Shown here one piece after another: positions 10,407-19,562 of a DNA stretch of 38,506 bases; position 1 is the stretch's first letter, and each line of letters begins with the position of its first letter. Origin of the DNA: Candidatus Levybacteria bacterium RBG_16_35_11 (lineage in GTDB: Bacteria > Patescibacteriota > Microgenomatia > Levybacterales > UBA12049); the NCBI GenBank assembly GCA_001781995.1, contig MFNH01000040.1, positions 1 through 38,506 of the forward strand, given 5' to 3'. The position numbers and the translations under genes were made by a program. Under the pieces are notes generated by a model. It saw only the letters and a list, made by a program, of their open reading frames with translations, was not told the DNA's origin and searched no databases.

Positions 10407-11149
10407 GTAAGTTTAATTACGAAAACAAACAGTATCTTAAAAAGTTAAATGATCTAACCTTAGATTACTACCTTAAATACATAAACCACATCAGAAGAAA
10501 TTTAAAGAATAAAAAATCGCTCTTTTTAGACGTTGGCTGCGGAATCGGGGTAGTTTTAAAAGCTTTGAAAAAAGAAGGGTTTGTCAACGGTTACGGGGTC
10601 GATATCTCACGGCTTTTTATAAAGCAAGGGAAAGCAAAAGGACTTTCAAACCTTTTTTATTATAAAGGAGAGAGTTTGCCTTTTAGAAATAATTTTTTTG
10701 ATCTAGTAGGCTCTTTTAACGTTTTGGAACATACGGATAATCCGGAAAGCTTTTTAAAAGAACAAATAACTAAGCTTAAAAAAGGAGGGATTATTATCGT
10801 CGCCAGTCCTAATTTCCTTTCGGTCCTTTTCCCCAGTAACCATAAAAGATTAAAGGGAATAAATAATAAGTTAAGAAATCTTACCTTAACCTTAAAAAAG
10901 CTTTTAGTAAGAAATAATGGTTTTGAAAAGATGAAACCCCTAATCAGAAAAAATTTTGAATATGATGATGATGCAATTGTAGTAACAAACATAATTGATG
11001 TAAAAAGGACACTGGTTATAAATAATTGTAAAATTACTTATGAAAGCGGTTTTGTAAACTTTGACGGTTTGTTTGCCCGCTTTATAAATAAACTTCCTTT
11101 AATGAAATACTTACTGCCATCCTGCTTTTTGGTTGCACAAAAAATATGA
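10403..11149 (+). CDS. Class I SAM-dependent methyltransferase
   Basis: SLFLDVGCGIGVVLKALKKEGFVNGYGVDIS...FDLVGSFNVLEHTDNPESFL. Confidence 0.88.
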   Translation: MSKFNYENKQYLKKLNDLTLDYYLKYINHIRRNLKNKKSLFLDVGCGIGVVLKALKKEGFVNGYGVDISRLFIKQGKAKGLSNLFYYKGESLPFRNNFFDLVGSFNVLEHTDNPESFLKEQITKLKKGGIIIVASPNFLSVLFPSNHKRLKGINNKLRNLTLTLKKLLVRNNGFEKMKPLIRKNFEYDDDAIVVTNIIDVKRTLVINNCKITYESGFVNFDGLFARFINKLPLMKYLLPSCFLVAQKI

Positions 11150-13191
11150 ATAAGAAATTAAAATGTGTTTTCTATTTGGCTTTTGCTACTACTATCTTTC
11201 TTACCTTTAAAGCCTGGTTTTTGCCGGGACTTATAACAGCAGGTGATTTATGGCCTAACTTTGCCTCGATGTATCCTAACAGGCCAATTTCGCTTTATGC
11301 CTGGGATTATGGAAATGCTGCGGGACTAGGAGGAGTGGTTTCTCCAATCCTCTGGATATATTTAAACTTTGGAATTGCCTCAACGGTTTTGGGAAAATTA
11401 TTTAATCTTAGCTGGTCAATTGTTGAAAGAGTTTATTTTTTATATCCAATTATTATTTTAAGCTTATTTAGCTCGTTTTACCTTTTTAAAAAACTTTTTA
11501 ATAATAGTAACTTTGCAATTTTATCCTCCTTTATATTTACGCTTAATACCTATCTATTAATGGTTGTCGGAGGGGGACAGGTATCGATTGCCCTCTCATA
11601 CGTAATTTCTCCGCTTGTTTTTTACTTTTTCCTAAAAACTTTTAACTTTGCAAAAAACGACAAATTAAATCTTAAAAACATTCTATTTTCAAGTTTAATA
11701 TTTTCCTTTCAATTTCAACTGGATATTAGAATTGCCTACGTTACTTTAATTGCTATATTAATTTACTGGGTTTTAAAAATTATTTTAAACAACAGTTTTA
11801 CTTATTTTTTAAGATCCTTTTTATTTGGAATAATTGTTCCCGGTATTCTAACCGCATTAATTCATTTTTATTGGATTTTGCCAACTTTTTTAACCGGAAA
11901 AAATCCTATCCAACAGATGGGGGATATTTATTCTTCCTCAGATGCGGTTAAATTTTTCAGTTTTGCCAAATTTGAAGATACAATGGGTCTTCTTCATCCC
12001 AATTGGCCTGAAAATATTTTCGGTAAAGTTTATTTTATGCGTCCCGAATTTTTATTACTGCCGATTTTAGCATATGCAAGCCTAATATTTTTCCCAAAGA
12101 TAAAAGACTTAAGGCTTAAAACTTACCTACTTTATTTTGCTTGTTTGGGAATAATTGGAGCGTTTTTGGCAAAAGGAGCAAATGCCCCTTTTGGGAATAT
12201 CTATTTATGGCTTTTTAATTATTTTCCGGGAATGCAAATGTTTCGTGATCCGACCAAATGGTATTTATTAGTAGCTTTAAGCTATTCAATGCTAATCCCC
12301 TTTACAATCTGGAAAATCTATGACTTTTTAAAATCTCATAAAGCATTAGTGAAATCTAAGTTTTTTAATCCCTCAAGTATATTTTTGATCCTTACCTTTT
12401 TATACTTACTGTTTTTAATTCGTCCTGCCTTAATTGGTCAGCTAGGCGGAACTTTTAAAGTTCGAAAGGTACCCAAGGACTATGTAAAGCTTGAGAAGTT
12501 CTTATCGCAAGATATAGACTATGGACGTGTCCTTTGGATACCTGCTACACAGCGTTTTTCATATTTTTCAAGTAATCACCCGGCAATGCCTGGATATGAT
12601 TATTTTAAGACCACTGATCCCACATCTACTGCAAGAAAACTTGGGGTTAAAAATATGGAACAAATTTTAAAGGAAAGCGCAGTCAAATACATTATTGTTC
12701 CAAATGATTCTGAAGGAGAAATATTTTTAGATGATCGAAAATACAGCGAAAGGGAATACTTAAAAACAGTCACAACCGTTAAAAAGACCCCCTTTTTAAA
12801 AGAAATAGAGGGTTTTGGGAAAATTAAGGTCTTTAAAGTCCCAAATCCTAAAGATCATTTCTGGCTAACAGGAGGTGGGGAAGTAGCGTATAAATTCGTC
12901 AGTCCGGTCGAATATCGCGTAAGTTTAGAAGATGTTAAAAATGGTGAGTTATTAATATTTTCAGAAAACTATAACAATAATTGGGTGGCAATGGATTTAA
13001 GGTATAAAAACCAGCCCTCAACCATCAAATCCCAAAAACACAATTTATTTAACAGCTTCAAAGTTCAAAGAGACGGAAGCTATGATTTTATAATCTATTA
13101 CCAGCCGCAAAAATGGGTTAATATAGGAATAATTGTAAGTCTCTTAAGCTTAGCCTCAGTATTAGGATTGAGTATAAAGATTGTTAAATAA
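11146..13191 (+). CDS. Large multi-pass membrane protein, GT-C / YfhO-like
   Basis: Many TM segments; C-terminus LLIFSENYNNNWVAMDLRYKNQPSTIKSQKHNLFNSFKVQRDGSYDFIIYYQPQ as in YfhO/arabinofuranosyltransferase-like proteins. Confidence 0.65.
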   Translation: MNKKLKCVFYLAFATTIFLTFKAWFLPGLITAGDLWPNFASMYPNRPISLYAWDYGNAAGLGGVVSPILWIYLNFGIASTVLGKLFNLSWSIVERVYFLYPIIILSLFSSFYLFKKLFNNSNFAILSSFIFTLNTYLLMVVGGGQVSIALSYVISPLVFYFFLKTFNFAKNDKLNLKNILFSSLIFSFQFQLDIRIAYVTLIAILIYWVLKIILNNSFTYFLRSFLFGIIVPGILTALIHFYWILPTFLTGKNPIQQMGDIYSSSDAVKFFSFAKFEDTMGLLHPNWPENIFGKVYFMRPEFLLLPILAYASLIFFPKIKDLRLKTYLLYFACLGIIGAFLAKGANAPFGNIYLWLFNYFPGMQMFRDPTKWYLLVALSYSMLIPFTIWKIYDFLKSHKALVKSKFFNPSSIFLILTFLYLLFLIRPALIGQLGGTFKVRKVPKDYVKLEKFLSQDIDYGRVLWIPATQRFSYFSSNHPAMPGYDYFKTTDPTSTARKLGVKNMEQILKESAVKYIIVPNDSEGEIFLDDRKYSEREYLKTVTTVKKTPFLKEIEGFGKIKVFKVPNPKDHFWLTGGGEVAYKFVSPVEYRVSLEDVKNGELLIFSENYNNNWVAMDLRYKNQPSTIKSQKHNLFNSFKVQRDGSYDFIIYYQPQKWVNIGIIVSLLSLASVLGLSIKIVK

Positions 13192-13199
13192 TTAACACC

Positions 13200-13484
13200 C
13201 TAAGTCGGACAAGAATCATCTGGGGTCATAGCCGCGTTTTGAAAAATTGTACTATACAAAAGTGCGTCCTCTGTAACCTTCGTTTTATCCTGTGTTTTAA
13301 AATTATCTAATTTGTTTAAAAAATTAACTAAGTATGGTTTTAAATTTTTATTATCCAACTGTTTTCGTCTTTTTAAAGCTTCTTCATAAAACCTCTCTGC
13401 CATTACATCAGACCCTCTAAAATACCCCATTGCTACTCGTTTTAGATCTAAGGCCAATGCGCCTAATATTTGATTGTTTTTCAT
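13200..13484 (-). CDS. Hypothetical 94-aa protein, second gene of a two-gene overlapping operon
   Basis: ORF overlaps upstream CDS by 4 nt; coherent helical sequence, no known motif recognised. Confidence 0.6.
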   Translation of the reverse strand: MKNNQILGALALDLKRVAMGYFRGSDVMAERFYEEALKRRKQLDNKNLKPYLVNFLNKLDNFKTQDKTKVTEDALLYSTIFQNAAMTPDDSCPT

Positions 13485-13819
13485 AAGATATCTTTAAAAA
13501 AATATTTGGTTAAGTCTTCAAACCTTTTTCTTAATACTTGGTCTTGGATCTCGTTGCTTGTGTTTTTATCTAACGGCCTTACATTAATAAATGAATTGCA
13601 GTCAATCATCTTTGTTTCCAAGTCTATTCCTCCACCCCAAAGATCAGATTGATTTGAGCCTTGATCAAGTAGAATTTTTTCGCAGTCAAAATGTCTATCG
13701 CATCCAGCTGAGCATATTTTCTTTTCAACATCAATTACAGTTTTAATATATATATCAAACATTTCTTTTAGTTTTATAATTTCAGCTTCTGTAAAGGGTT
13801 CTGATTTCGTAATTATCAT
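13481..13819 (-). CDS. DUF5674-like protein
   Basis: MIITKSEPFTEAEIIKLKEMFDIYIKTVIDVEKKICSAGCDRHFDCEKILL...QSDLWGGGIDLET resembles DUF5674 from memory; not searched. Confidence 0.65.
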   Translation of the reverse strand: MIITKSEPFTEAEIIKLKEMFDIYIKTVIDVEKKICSAGCDRHFDCEKILLDQGSNQSDLWGGGIDLETKMIDCNSFINVRPLDKNTSNEIQDQVLRKRFEDLTKYFFKDIL

Positions 13820-13928
13820 AATGTTATTATAACTCCATTCAAAATGTTTTAAAACAGTGATGTTTAAAAACGTAAGAAGTCATAGTCTGTTTTATTCGGT
13901 ATAAATAAAAACATTAATTAAATCATAC

Positions 13929-13957
13929 TTGCAAATCGTCTAATAATCGTCTATAAT
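13929..13957 (+). promoter_or_regulatory. Candidate sigma70-type promoter upstream of fic: TTGCAA - 17 nt - TATAAT, with an 11-bp-period direct repeat AATCGTCTA in the spacer
   Basis: TTGCAA 13929-13934, TATAAT 13952-13957, AATCGTCTA at 13934-13942 and 13945-13953. Confidence 0.5.
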
Positions 13958-13999
13958 ACGACCATGAAGTATTTCAAGCTTTGCTTATAATTTGTCCAT

Positions 14000-15034
14000 A
14001 TGTTTACTCCTAAATATTCCATTACTAACCGTTTACTAGAAAATATTAAGAGAATCAATCAGCTTATTAATGAACTTAATAGTAGAAGATTTCCCAACGT
14101 AGTCTTGGTTGAATTTGAAAAGACAGCTTTTGTAGTTTCTTCTTTTGCTTCAGTAAGCATCGAAGGGAATCCTCTTCCCCTAACTGAGGTTAAAAAAATT
14201 CTTAAATCAAAACCGATTAATGCTAGAGACAGTGAAAAAGAAGTTTTAAACTATAACCAGGCTTTACATGATTTAAATCAAAGAATTAACGAGGGGAAGA
14301 CAACTTTATCTCTAGAGCTTGTCCTAAAAATCCAAAAACAAATTGTTAAAGGACTCTTGCCAAAATTTGAATCTGGGAAGCTCAGGGAAAAACCGGTTGT
14401 TGTTAACGACCCAAAGACAAAACAGGTTATCTATCTCCCGCCCGACGTAAAAGATGTAAGGACACTTTTGGAAGATCTAATTATATTTATAAATAAAAAC
14501 AAAAACAAAATAGATCCTTTAATCTTGTCGGGAATCTTTCACAAGCAAATGGTTTTAATACATCCGTTTATGGACGGCAATGGTAGAACTACCCGATTAG
14601 CAACTAAAGTACTTTTGGCTCAAATGGGGCTAAATACATTTAATCTTTTCAGTTTTGAGAATTATTACAATAAAAACGTTACGAGATACTTCCAAAACGT
14701 TGGAGAATTTGGAAATTATTATGAAATAGTTAATGAAATTGATTTTACTTTATGGCTTGAATACTTCACGGAAGGAATTATTGATGAATTACTAAGAGTG
14801 CAAAAACAGTTAGGTGAGATCGGAATTAATCCTCAAACACAGCTTCAGGCACACCACATAAAAATACTTGAATTTATCCGTCAAAAAGGGTTTATTGCTG
14901 ATCGGGACTATTCAAAACTTACTAACCGTGCGAAAGCAACCAGAGCGCTGGATTTTCAAAAACTTATCAATCTTGGATTAATTGAAAGAAAGGGAAAAGG
15001 GAAAGCAACATATTATGTGTTAAAGGAGACATAA
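14000..15034 (+). CDS. fic: Fic family protein (probable AMP-transferase), class II-like with N-terminal inhibitory motif
   Basis: Fic motif HPFMDGNGRTTRL; N-terminal SVSIEGN matches (S/T)xxxE(G/N); C-terminal winged-helix-like region. Confidence 0.93.
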   Translation: MFTPKYSITNRLLENIKRINQLINELNSRRFPNVVLVEFEKTAFVVSSFASVSIEGNPLPLTEVKKILKSKPINARDSEKEVLNYNQALHDLNQRINEGKTTLSLELVLKIQKQIVKGLLPKFESGKLREKPVVVNDPKTKQVIYLPPDVKDVRTLLEDLIIFINKNKNKIDPLILSGIFHKQMVLIHPFMDGNGRTTRLATKVLLAQMGLNTFNLFSFENYYNKNVTRYFQNVGEFGNYYEIVNEIDFTLWLEYFTEGIIDELLRVQKQLGEIGINPQTQLQAHHIKILEFIRQKGFIADRDYSKLTNRAKATRALDFQKLINLGLIERKGKGKATYYVLKET

Positions 15035-15098
15035 TCAAGTTAAAGTCCTACAGGTTTAGATATTTGGTTACAAGATTAAAAAATGATAAAATACCCTC

Positions 15099-16019
15099 AT
15101 GATAAGCATTATTGTTCCTGTTTTTAATGAGGAAGAAAGCCTTCCTCATTTTTATAAAGAGTTAAAAAAGAACGTTTCAAAACTGGATAAAAACTATGAA
15201 ATAGTCTTCGTTGATGATGGTTCCACAGACAGCAGCCTTAATATAATTAAGGCATTAGAAGGTCAAGATAAAAATGTAAAAATAGTTAGATTTAGAAAAA
15301 ATCAAGGGAAAGCTGAGGCTTTAACCTTAGGCTTTGAAAAGGCAGAAGGGGATTTTATAATTACTCTTGATGCAGATTTGCAAGATAGACCTGATGAGGT
15401 AGGAAAACTCTTAAAAAAAGTAAAATCTGGTAGATTTGACATGGTAACCGGCTGGAGAAGATCAAGGCAGGATAATTTCTTAAGAAAAATGCCCTCTCGT
15501 CTTTTTAATCTCCTTGTTTTTATCTTCAGGGGCTTAAAACTTCATGATTATAATTCAGGATTAAAGGTTTATACAAAAGAGGCGGCAAAAAGCTTAAATT
15601 TATATGGAGGAATGCATAGGTTTATCCCCATTCTTTTGGATATGAACGGTTTTAAAGTAGGGGAGATTCCGGTTATCCATTCCAAAAGAAAATACGGGAA
15701 GGCAAAATACGGATTATCCCGGCTTTGGAATGATTATCCTGACATGTTTACGATGCTTTTTTTATCAAGATACAGTAAAAGGCCTATGCATTTTTTTGGT
15801 CCAATCGGAGGGATCTTACTTACCACTGGTATTGTTATCCTTATTTATTTAAGTGTTCTTAGATTTTACGGAGAGACAATTGGAAACAGACCTCTTTTAA
15901 TCTTTGGTGTTTTAATGGTTATAACAGGTCTTCAGATCTTTTTTACAGGTTTTTTAGCGGATTTAATAATTCATGTTACAAGAAAGGAAATAAACGGAAG
16001 TAATATAAATAATAAATGA
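15099..16019 (+). CDS. GT2 polyprenol-phosphate glycosyltransferase (DPM1/ArnC-like) with two C-terminal TM helices
   Basis: ISIIVPVFNEEESLPHFYKELKK...VFVDDGSTDSSL...ITLDADLQDRPDEV...C-terminal TM pair. Confidence 0.92.
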   Translation: MISIIVPVFNEEESLPHFYKELKKNVSKLDKNYEIVFVDDGSTDSSLNIIKALEGQDKNVKIVRFRKNQGKAEALTLGFEKAEGDFIITLDADLQDRPDEVGKLLKKVKSGRFDMVTGWRRSRQDNFLRKMPSRLFNLLVFIFRGLKLHDYNSGLKVYTKEAAKSLNLYGGMHRFIPILLDMNGFKVGEIPVIHSKRKYGKAKYGLSRLWNDYPDMFTMLFLSRYSKRPMHFFGPIGGILLTTGIVILIYLSVLRFYGETIGNRPLLIFGVLMVITGLQIFFTGFLADLIIHVTRKEINGSNINNK

Positions 16020-16228
16020 AGATACAAGATATATTATTTCTTCTTGTTTTTATCTTTTTAATCTTTAAAAACTATAATTGGTCAATTAATGCTGCCTTAA
16101 TTGCAATAGCACTTTCAATACCACTTTTTTTCTTTTGGATATTTTTTACAGCCCAGCATCTTATCTGGTATAGCGGGGCATTTTTAATTTTGGCTATAAT
16201 TAAGATGATATATGATAATAGGAATTGA
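16016..16228 (+). CDS. Small 70-aa membrane protein
   Basis: ORF overlapping both neighbours; almost entirely hydrophobic helices. Confidence 0.6.
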   Translation: MKIQDILFLLVFIFLIFKNYNWSINAALIAIALSIPLFFFWIFFTAQHLIWYSGAFLILAIIKMIYDNRN

Positions 16229-16787
16229 CATTTCCCAACTTGCCTACCAGGGGACAGGAGTTGCCGGTTATCTAGAAAATCTGGTTAAAGAATTAATTAG
16301 GTTAGATAAGAAAAATAAATATATTCTTTTCTTTTCCTCATTTAGAAACAGTCTTAAAGCTGAGATTTTAAATCTTAAGTCAAATCGGGTAGTGATTAGA
16401 CAATTTAAATTCCCACCAACATTATTGGATTTTTTTTGGAATAGACTTCATATCCTTCCAATTGAAAGCTTTATAGGAGATATAGATATTTTTATAACTT
16501 CAGATTGGACAGAACCACCTACTAAAAAAGCGAAAAAGGCAACTATTCTCTATGACTTAATCATCTATAAATATCCTGAGGAAACCCATGCTAAAACAGA
16601 ATTTAATCCATTTAAATTCATTATTTCTCCAAATATAGTTAAATCTCAAAAAAGAAAACTAAAATGGGTTAAAAAAGAATCAGATGCAGTTTTTTGTATT
16701 TCCAAATCAACAATAAAAGATGCACGGGAAATACTTGGAATTGAGAAGGCAAAGTTATTTACCACTTACCCTGGGTTTAATAACTAA
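16212..16787 (+). pseudogene. Truncated GT4-type glycosyltransferase (N-terminal domain only)
   Basis: MIIGIDISQLAYQGTGVAGYLENLVKEL...ISKSTIKDAREILGIEKAKLFTTYPGFNN-stop; compare full-length GT4 at 33775-34917, where 'VAVTYPGI' continues into a donor-binding domain (GTLQPRKNIKRLIEAF). Confidence 0.65.
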
Positions 16788-16844
16788 TAAAGCATCAAAA
16801 TTCCCAGTTTCAATTTCTTTTAAAATAATGTTATCATTATCTTT

Positions 16845-17384
16845 ATGGAAAAAGACGAGAAATGCCCCAAATGCGGATCGGATCTTGGAGAGGTTGTAGA
16901 AACAGTCTCGGGTCGCAGGCTTCAGCGTTGTTCTAAGGGATCATGGAACAAAGAAACCAGACAAACTGAAGGTTGTGATTATGTTAAATGGCTTTTGATT
17001 GAGCCGGAAAAACTGGATGAAAAATGTCCCAAATGCAAGTCCCCCTTAGTTATGCAGTTTACGCGCTTTGGCAAAAAGATGAAAAAATGTAGTGCAGGTG
17101 GTTGGGATAAAGAGACAAAAAAAGCAACAGGTTGTGATTACGTTGAATGGATTAACGGAACCACTGAAAAGCTGGATGAAGAATGTCCAGAGTGTGGAAA
17201 ACCATTGGTACATTTTACTACCAATGCCGGAAAAAGTATGAAGAAATGTTCAACTGCCGGCTGGGATCATGTCGCAAAAAAAGCAACAGGTTGCGCTTAT
17301 ATAGAATGGCTTAAGGCAAGCCCGAGAAAGCAAGAGCATAACGGAGAAGAGTTTCTATCACCACCGCCTACTGAGGAAAATTAA
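16845..17384 (+). CDS. Stand-alone protein with three tandem topoisomerase I-type zinc ribbons
   Basis: Three repeats CPKCGSDL..RCSKGSWNKETRQTEGCDYVKWL / CPKCKSPL..KCSAGGWDKETKKATGCDYVEWI / CPECGKPL..KCSTAGWDHVAKKATGCAYIEWL. Confidence 0.85.
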   Translation: MEKDEKCPKCGSDLGEVVETVSGRRLQRCSKGSWNKETRQTEGCDYVKWLLIEPEKLDEKCPKCKSPLVMQFTRFGKKMKKCSAGGWDKETKKATGCDYVEWINGTTEKLDEECPECGKPLVHFTTNAGKSMKKCSTAGWDHVAKKATGCAYIEWLKASPRKQEHNGEEFLSPPPTEEN

Positions 17385-17413
17385 GATAAGAAATTTGAGC
17401 CTAGGTAATAAAA

Positions 17414-17563
17414 CTATGTGTAATTACTTAAAAAATCATTCGCGATTGCCTTATCTATTTCTTTAAGCGCTTGCCTTGCTGCTTCTTCCACTTCAGCGGA
17501 TGCTTTGAAAACAGGGTATTCTTCAGTTTCTACGTCTTTTATTAAGACATGTTTTGAGTTCAT
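17414..17563 (-). CDS. Small 49-aa protein (below cutoff of supplied ORF track), downstream of hicA
   Basis: Reverse strand ATG to TAG: MNSKHVLIKDVETEEYPVFKASAEVEEAARQALKEIDKAIANDFLSNYT; same strand and direction as hicBA. Confidence 0.5.
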   Translation of the reverse strand: MNSKHVLIKDVETEEYPVFKASAEVEEAARQALKEIDKAIANDFLSNYT

Positions 17564-17620
17564 ATATTTATACCTCAATTAATACTTATTTTATACCCAT
17601 TTTAGTTCAGTGCCAATGTT

Positions 17621-17845
17621 TTATTTTAATTTCTCAAATTCGTTCCTTGAGATATTAGTATCTCGTAATATTTTTCTTAGCAATCCTACTCCAATTTTTT
17701 CACCAGCATGAACGGGGATTGTTGTTCGTCTTCCATCTGAATGTAACATTCTCACGTGACTTCCTTTTTGATGAACATTATGAAACCCTTGTTTTTCTAG
17801 TATTACAATTAACTCTTTACTTCGAATTGGAGAAAGTTTAGGCAT
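17621..17845 (-). CDS. hicA: HicA-family mRNA interferase toxin
   Basis: MPKLSPIRSKELIVILEKQGFHNVHQKGSHVRMLHSDGRRTTIPVHAGEKIGVGLLRKILRD. Confidence 0.93.
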   Translation of the reverse strand: MPKLSPIRSKELIVILEKQGFHNVHQKGSHVRMLHSDGRRTTIPVHAGEKIGVGLLRKILRDTNISRNEFEKLK

Positions 17846-18098
17846 AGCTTCGAATAGTTATCTCTTCAATACCAAAGAAGCGGGAAGGCGAAGAAAGAAT
17901 ATTCAACTTTTCTTCTTTAATATCTTTATCAGATTCCAATACGAGTTCTATTGCCTCTCTAATTCTTCCCCTTGCTTCTTCCAGTGTCTTGCCTTGACTA
18001 TAACAACCAGGAAGTTCAGGTACAGAAGTTACATACATACCATTTTCATCTTGTTCTATCAAAACTTTAAATTGTAATTCCTTTACAGCTTTTTTCAT
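17838..18098 (-). CDS. hicB: HicB-family antitoxin (short form)
   Basis: FKVLIEQDENGMYVTSVPELPGCYSQGKTLEEARGRIREAIELVLE; overlaps hicA by 8 nt. Confidence 0.93.
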   Translation of the reverse strand: MKKAVKELQFKVLIEQDENGMYVTSVPELPGCYSQGKTLEEARGRIREAIELVLESDKDIKEEKLNILSSPSRFFGIEEITIRSYA

Positions 18099-18200
18099 AA
18101 CTGATTAATTATATCATGTTTTGTAAAATTTTGAGGCAAATGAACTTGTCGAAGCAAGACAGATGAGGCGCTCCATGATTAAAAATATGATTGTTGACGT

Positions 18201-19562
18201 TTATTTACCTTTACAAATATTTTGGTAAAAATGCGGGGTCTCCTTTTTTAAACAGTGAGAATAAATCACATCACTTAATATCGGCTTTGTCTTATCGCTA
18301 ATATAAATATATAAAGGTTTTGGAATCTTATTTAGTAATTTTAGCTTTAACGATACGGGATCGTTTGAGAAAAAAGATCTCCACTGACTATCTGTCCAGT
18401 ATTTGTTTTCCCCTCCAAAGTTCCAGGCGATAACTTTTAGTTTTGTATAGCCTAAAAGCCAGGCAGTGTCTTCCTTATACGTAGATAAGACATAACCTTC
18501 TTTTTCAAAGTTTCTTATTTCATTTAAATTACTTGCTGAAATTAATGGCTGAGAAGTTCTAAAGACAAAGGCAAAAATAAAAATGATAAGGACAATATAG
18601 TAGAAAGGCAGAATATCTTTATAGCTTTTGTATTTTTCAAATACATAGTTTATTCCATATCCTGCAAAAAAGATTAAAAATAAGTCAAAAGGGATAAAAT
18701 AACGGCGGGAAAAGGCAAAGTTTGTTATTATCATCAGAAAAAGAAGAACCAGAGCAATTAGAAATGATCTTGCTTTTTGTTCTTTTTTAAGAAAATAGGC
18801 CCCAATAATTGCGAATAGAAGGTAAAAAATTGTCATTAAGAACGAAATTGGAATGCTATAGAAAGTTCCCCCTCCCGTCCCCAAGCTGCCGGTTGTTATT
18901 AGCCGATATGGGGCAATTGATTTTAGAACAAGAATAAGTAGGGGAAGAATTGTTGTATTAAAGGTAGGAAGATAATAGATAAAAAAGAAAACAAGAGTTG
19001 CAATAAGAACTTTTAGATAGAAGATTAAATTTTTTCGGTCAAAGAAAAAAAGAATGATTAAGATTAATAAAAAAATTAGGAAAGTTGGAAGATGGAAATA
19101 GGCCAAAGCTACTGCAAAAATTACTGACCAAAGAAAGTTCTTCTTCTGTAGAAAATAGAGTGCAGGTAATAAAATAGCAAGAGCAAATGTGTTTTTAACA
19201 TAGAAAAACCAGTAAGTTCTAAATTGGACAAGGGAGACTGTAAATAAAGAGGTATTAATAAGAGCAATCTTTTCGCCGAATGTTTTCCTTGAAACAAAAT
19301 AAACACTAAAAAAAAGAACAATTTGGGAAATAATCGAAAAAGGAATTAGTAAAGATTCAGGATTAAATATTTTTGTAAATGGGTAAACAACAGCAAAAAG
19401 ACCTGGTTGGAATCCTGCCAAATCCCAAAGAGGTAAAGACGGAAAAAGGCGAAATTCGTAAAGGTAAATGCCCGCATCATAGCCAAGCGGGATAGGACTA
19501 TTAACATATGGAAGCAATCTTAAGATTAGGAAAAAGGCAAAAATAGCAAGGATTTTTTTCAT
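18201..19562 (-). CDS. Multi-pass membrane protein, GT-C-like
   Basis: Many TM segments; N-terminal loop SPIPLGYDAGIYLYEF resembles GT-C first loops. Confidence 0.65.
   Translation of the reverse strand: MKKILAIFAFFLILRLLPYVNSPIPLGYDAGIYLYEFRLFPSLPLWDLAGFQPGLFAVVYPFTKIFNPESLLIPFSIISQIVLFFSVYFVSRKTFGEKIALINTSLFTVSLVQFRTYWFFYVKNTFALAILLPALYFLQKKNFLWSVIFAVALAYFHLPTFLIFLLILIILFFFDRKNLIFYLKVLIATLVFFFIYYLPTFNTTILPLLILVLKSIAPYRLITTGSLGTGGGTFYSIPISFLMTIFYLLFAIIGAYFLKKEQKARSFLIALVLLFLMIITNFAFSRRYFIPFDLFLIFFAGYGINYVFEKYKSYKDILPFYYIVLIIFIFAFVFRTSQPLISASNLNEIRNFEKEGYVLSTYKEDTAWLLGYTKLKVIAWNFGGENKYWTDSQWRSFFSNDPVSLKLKLLNKIPKPLYIYISDKTKPILSDVIYSHCLKKETPHFYQNICKGK

Noticed and set aside
10660-10992. 110-aa minus-strand ORF
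   Set aside because: Antisense to a clear SAM methyltransferase.
13470-13652. 60-aa plus ORF between the two minus-strand small genes
   Set aside because: Antisense to the better supported DUF5674-like CDS and starts inside the 4-nt gene overlap.
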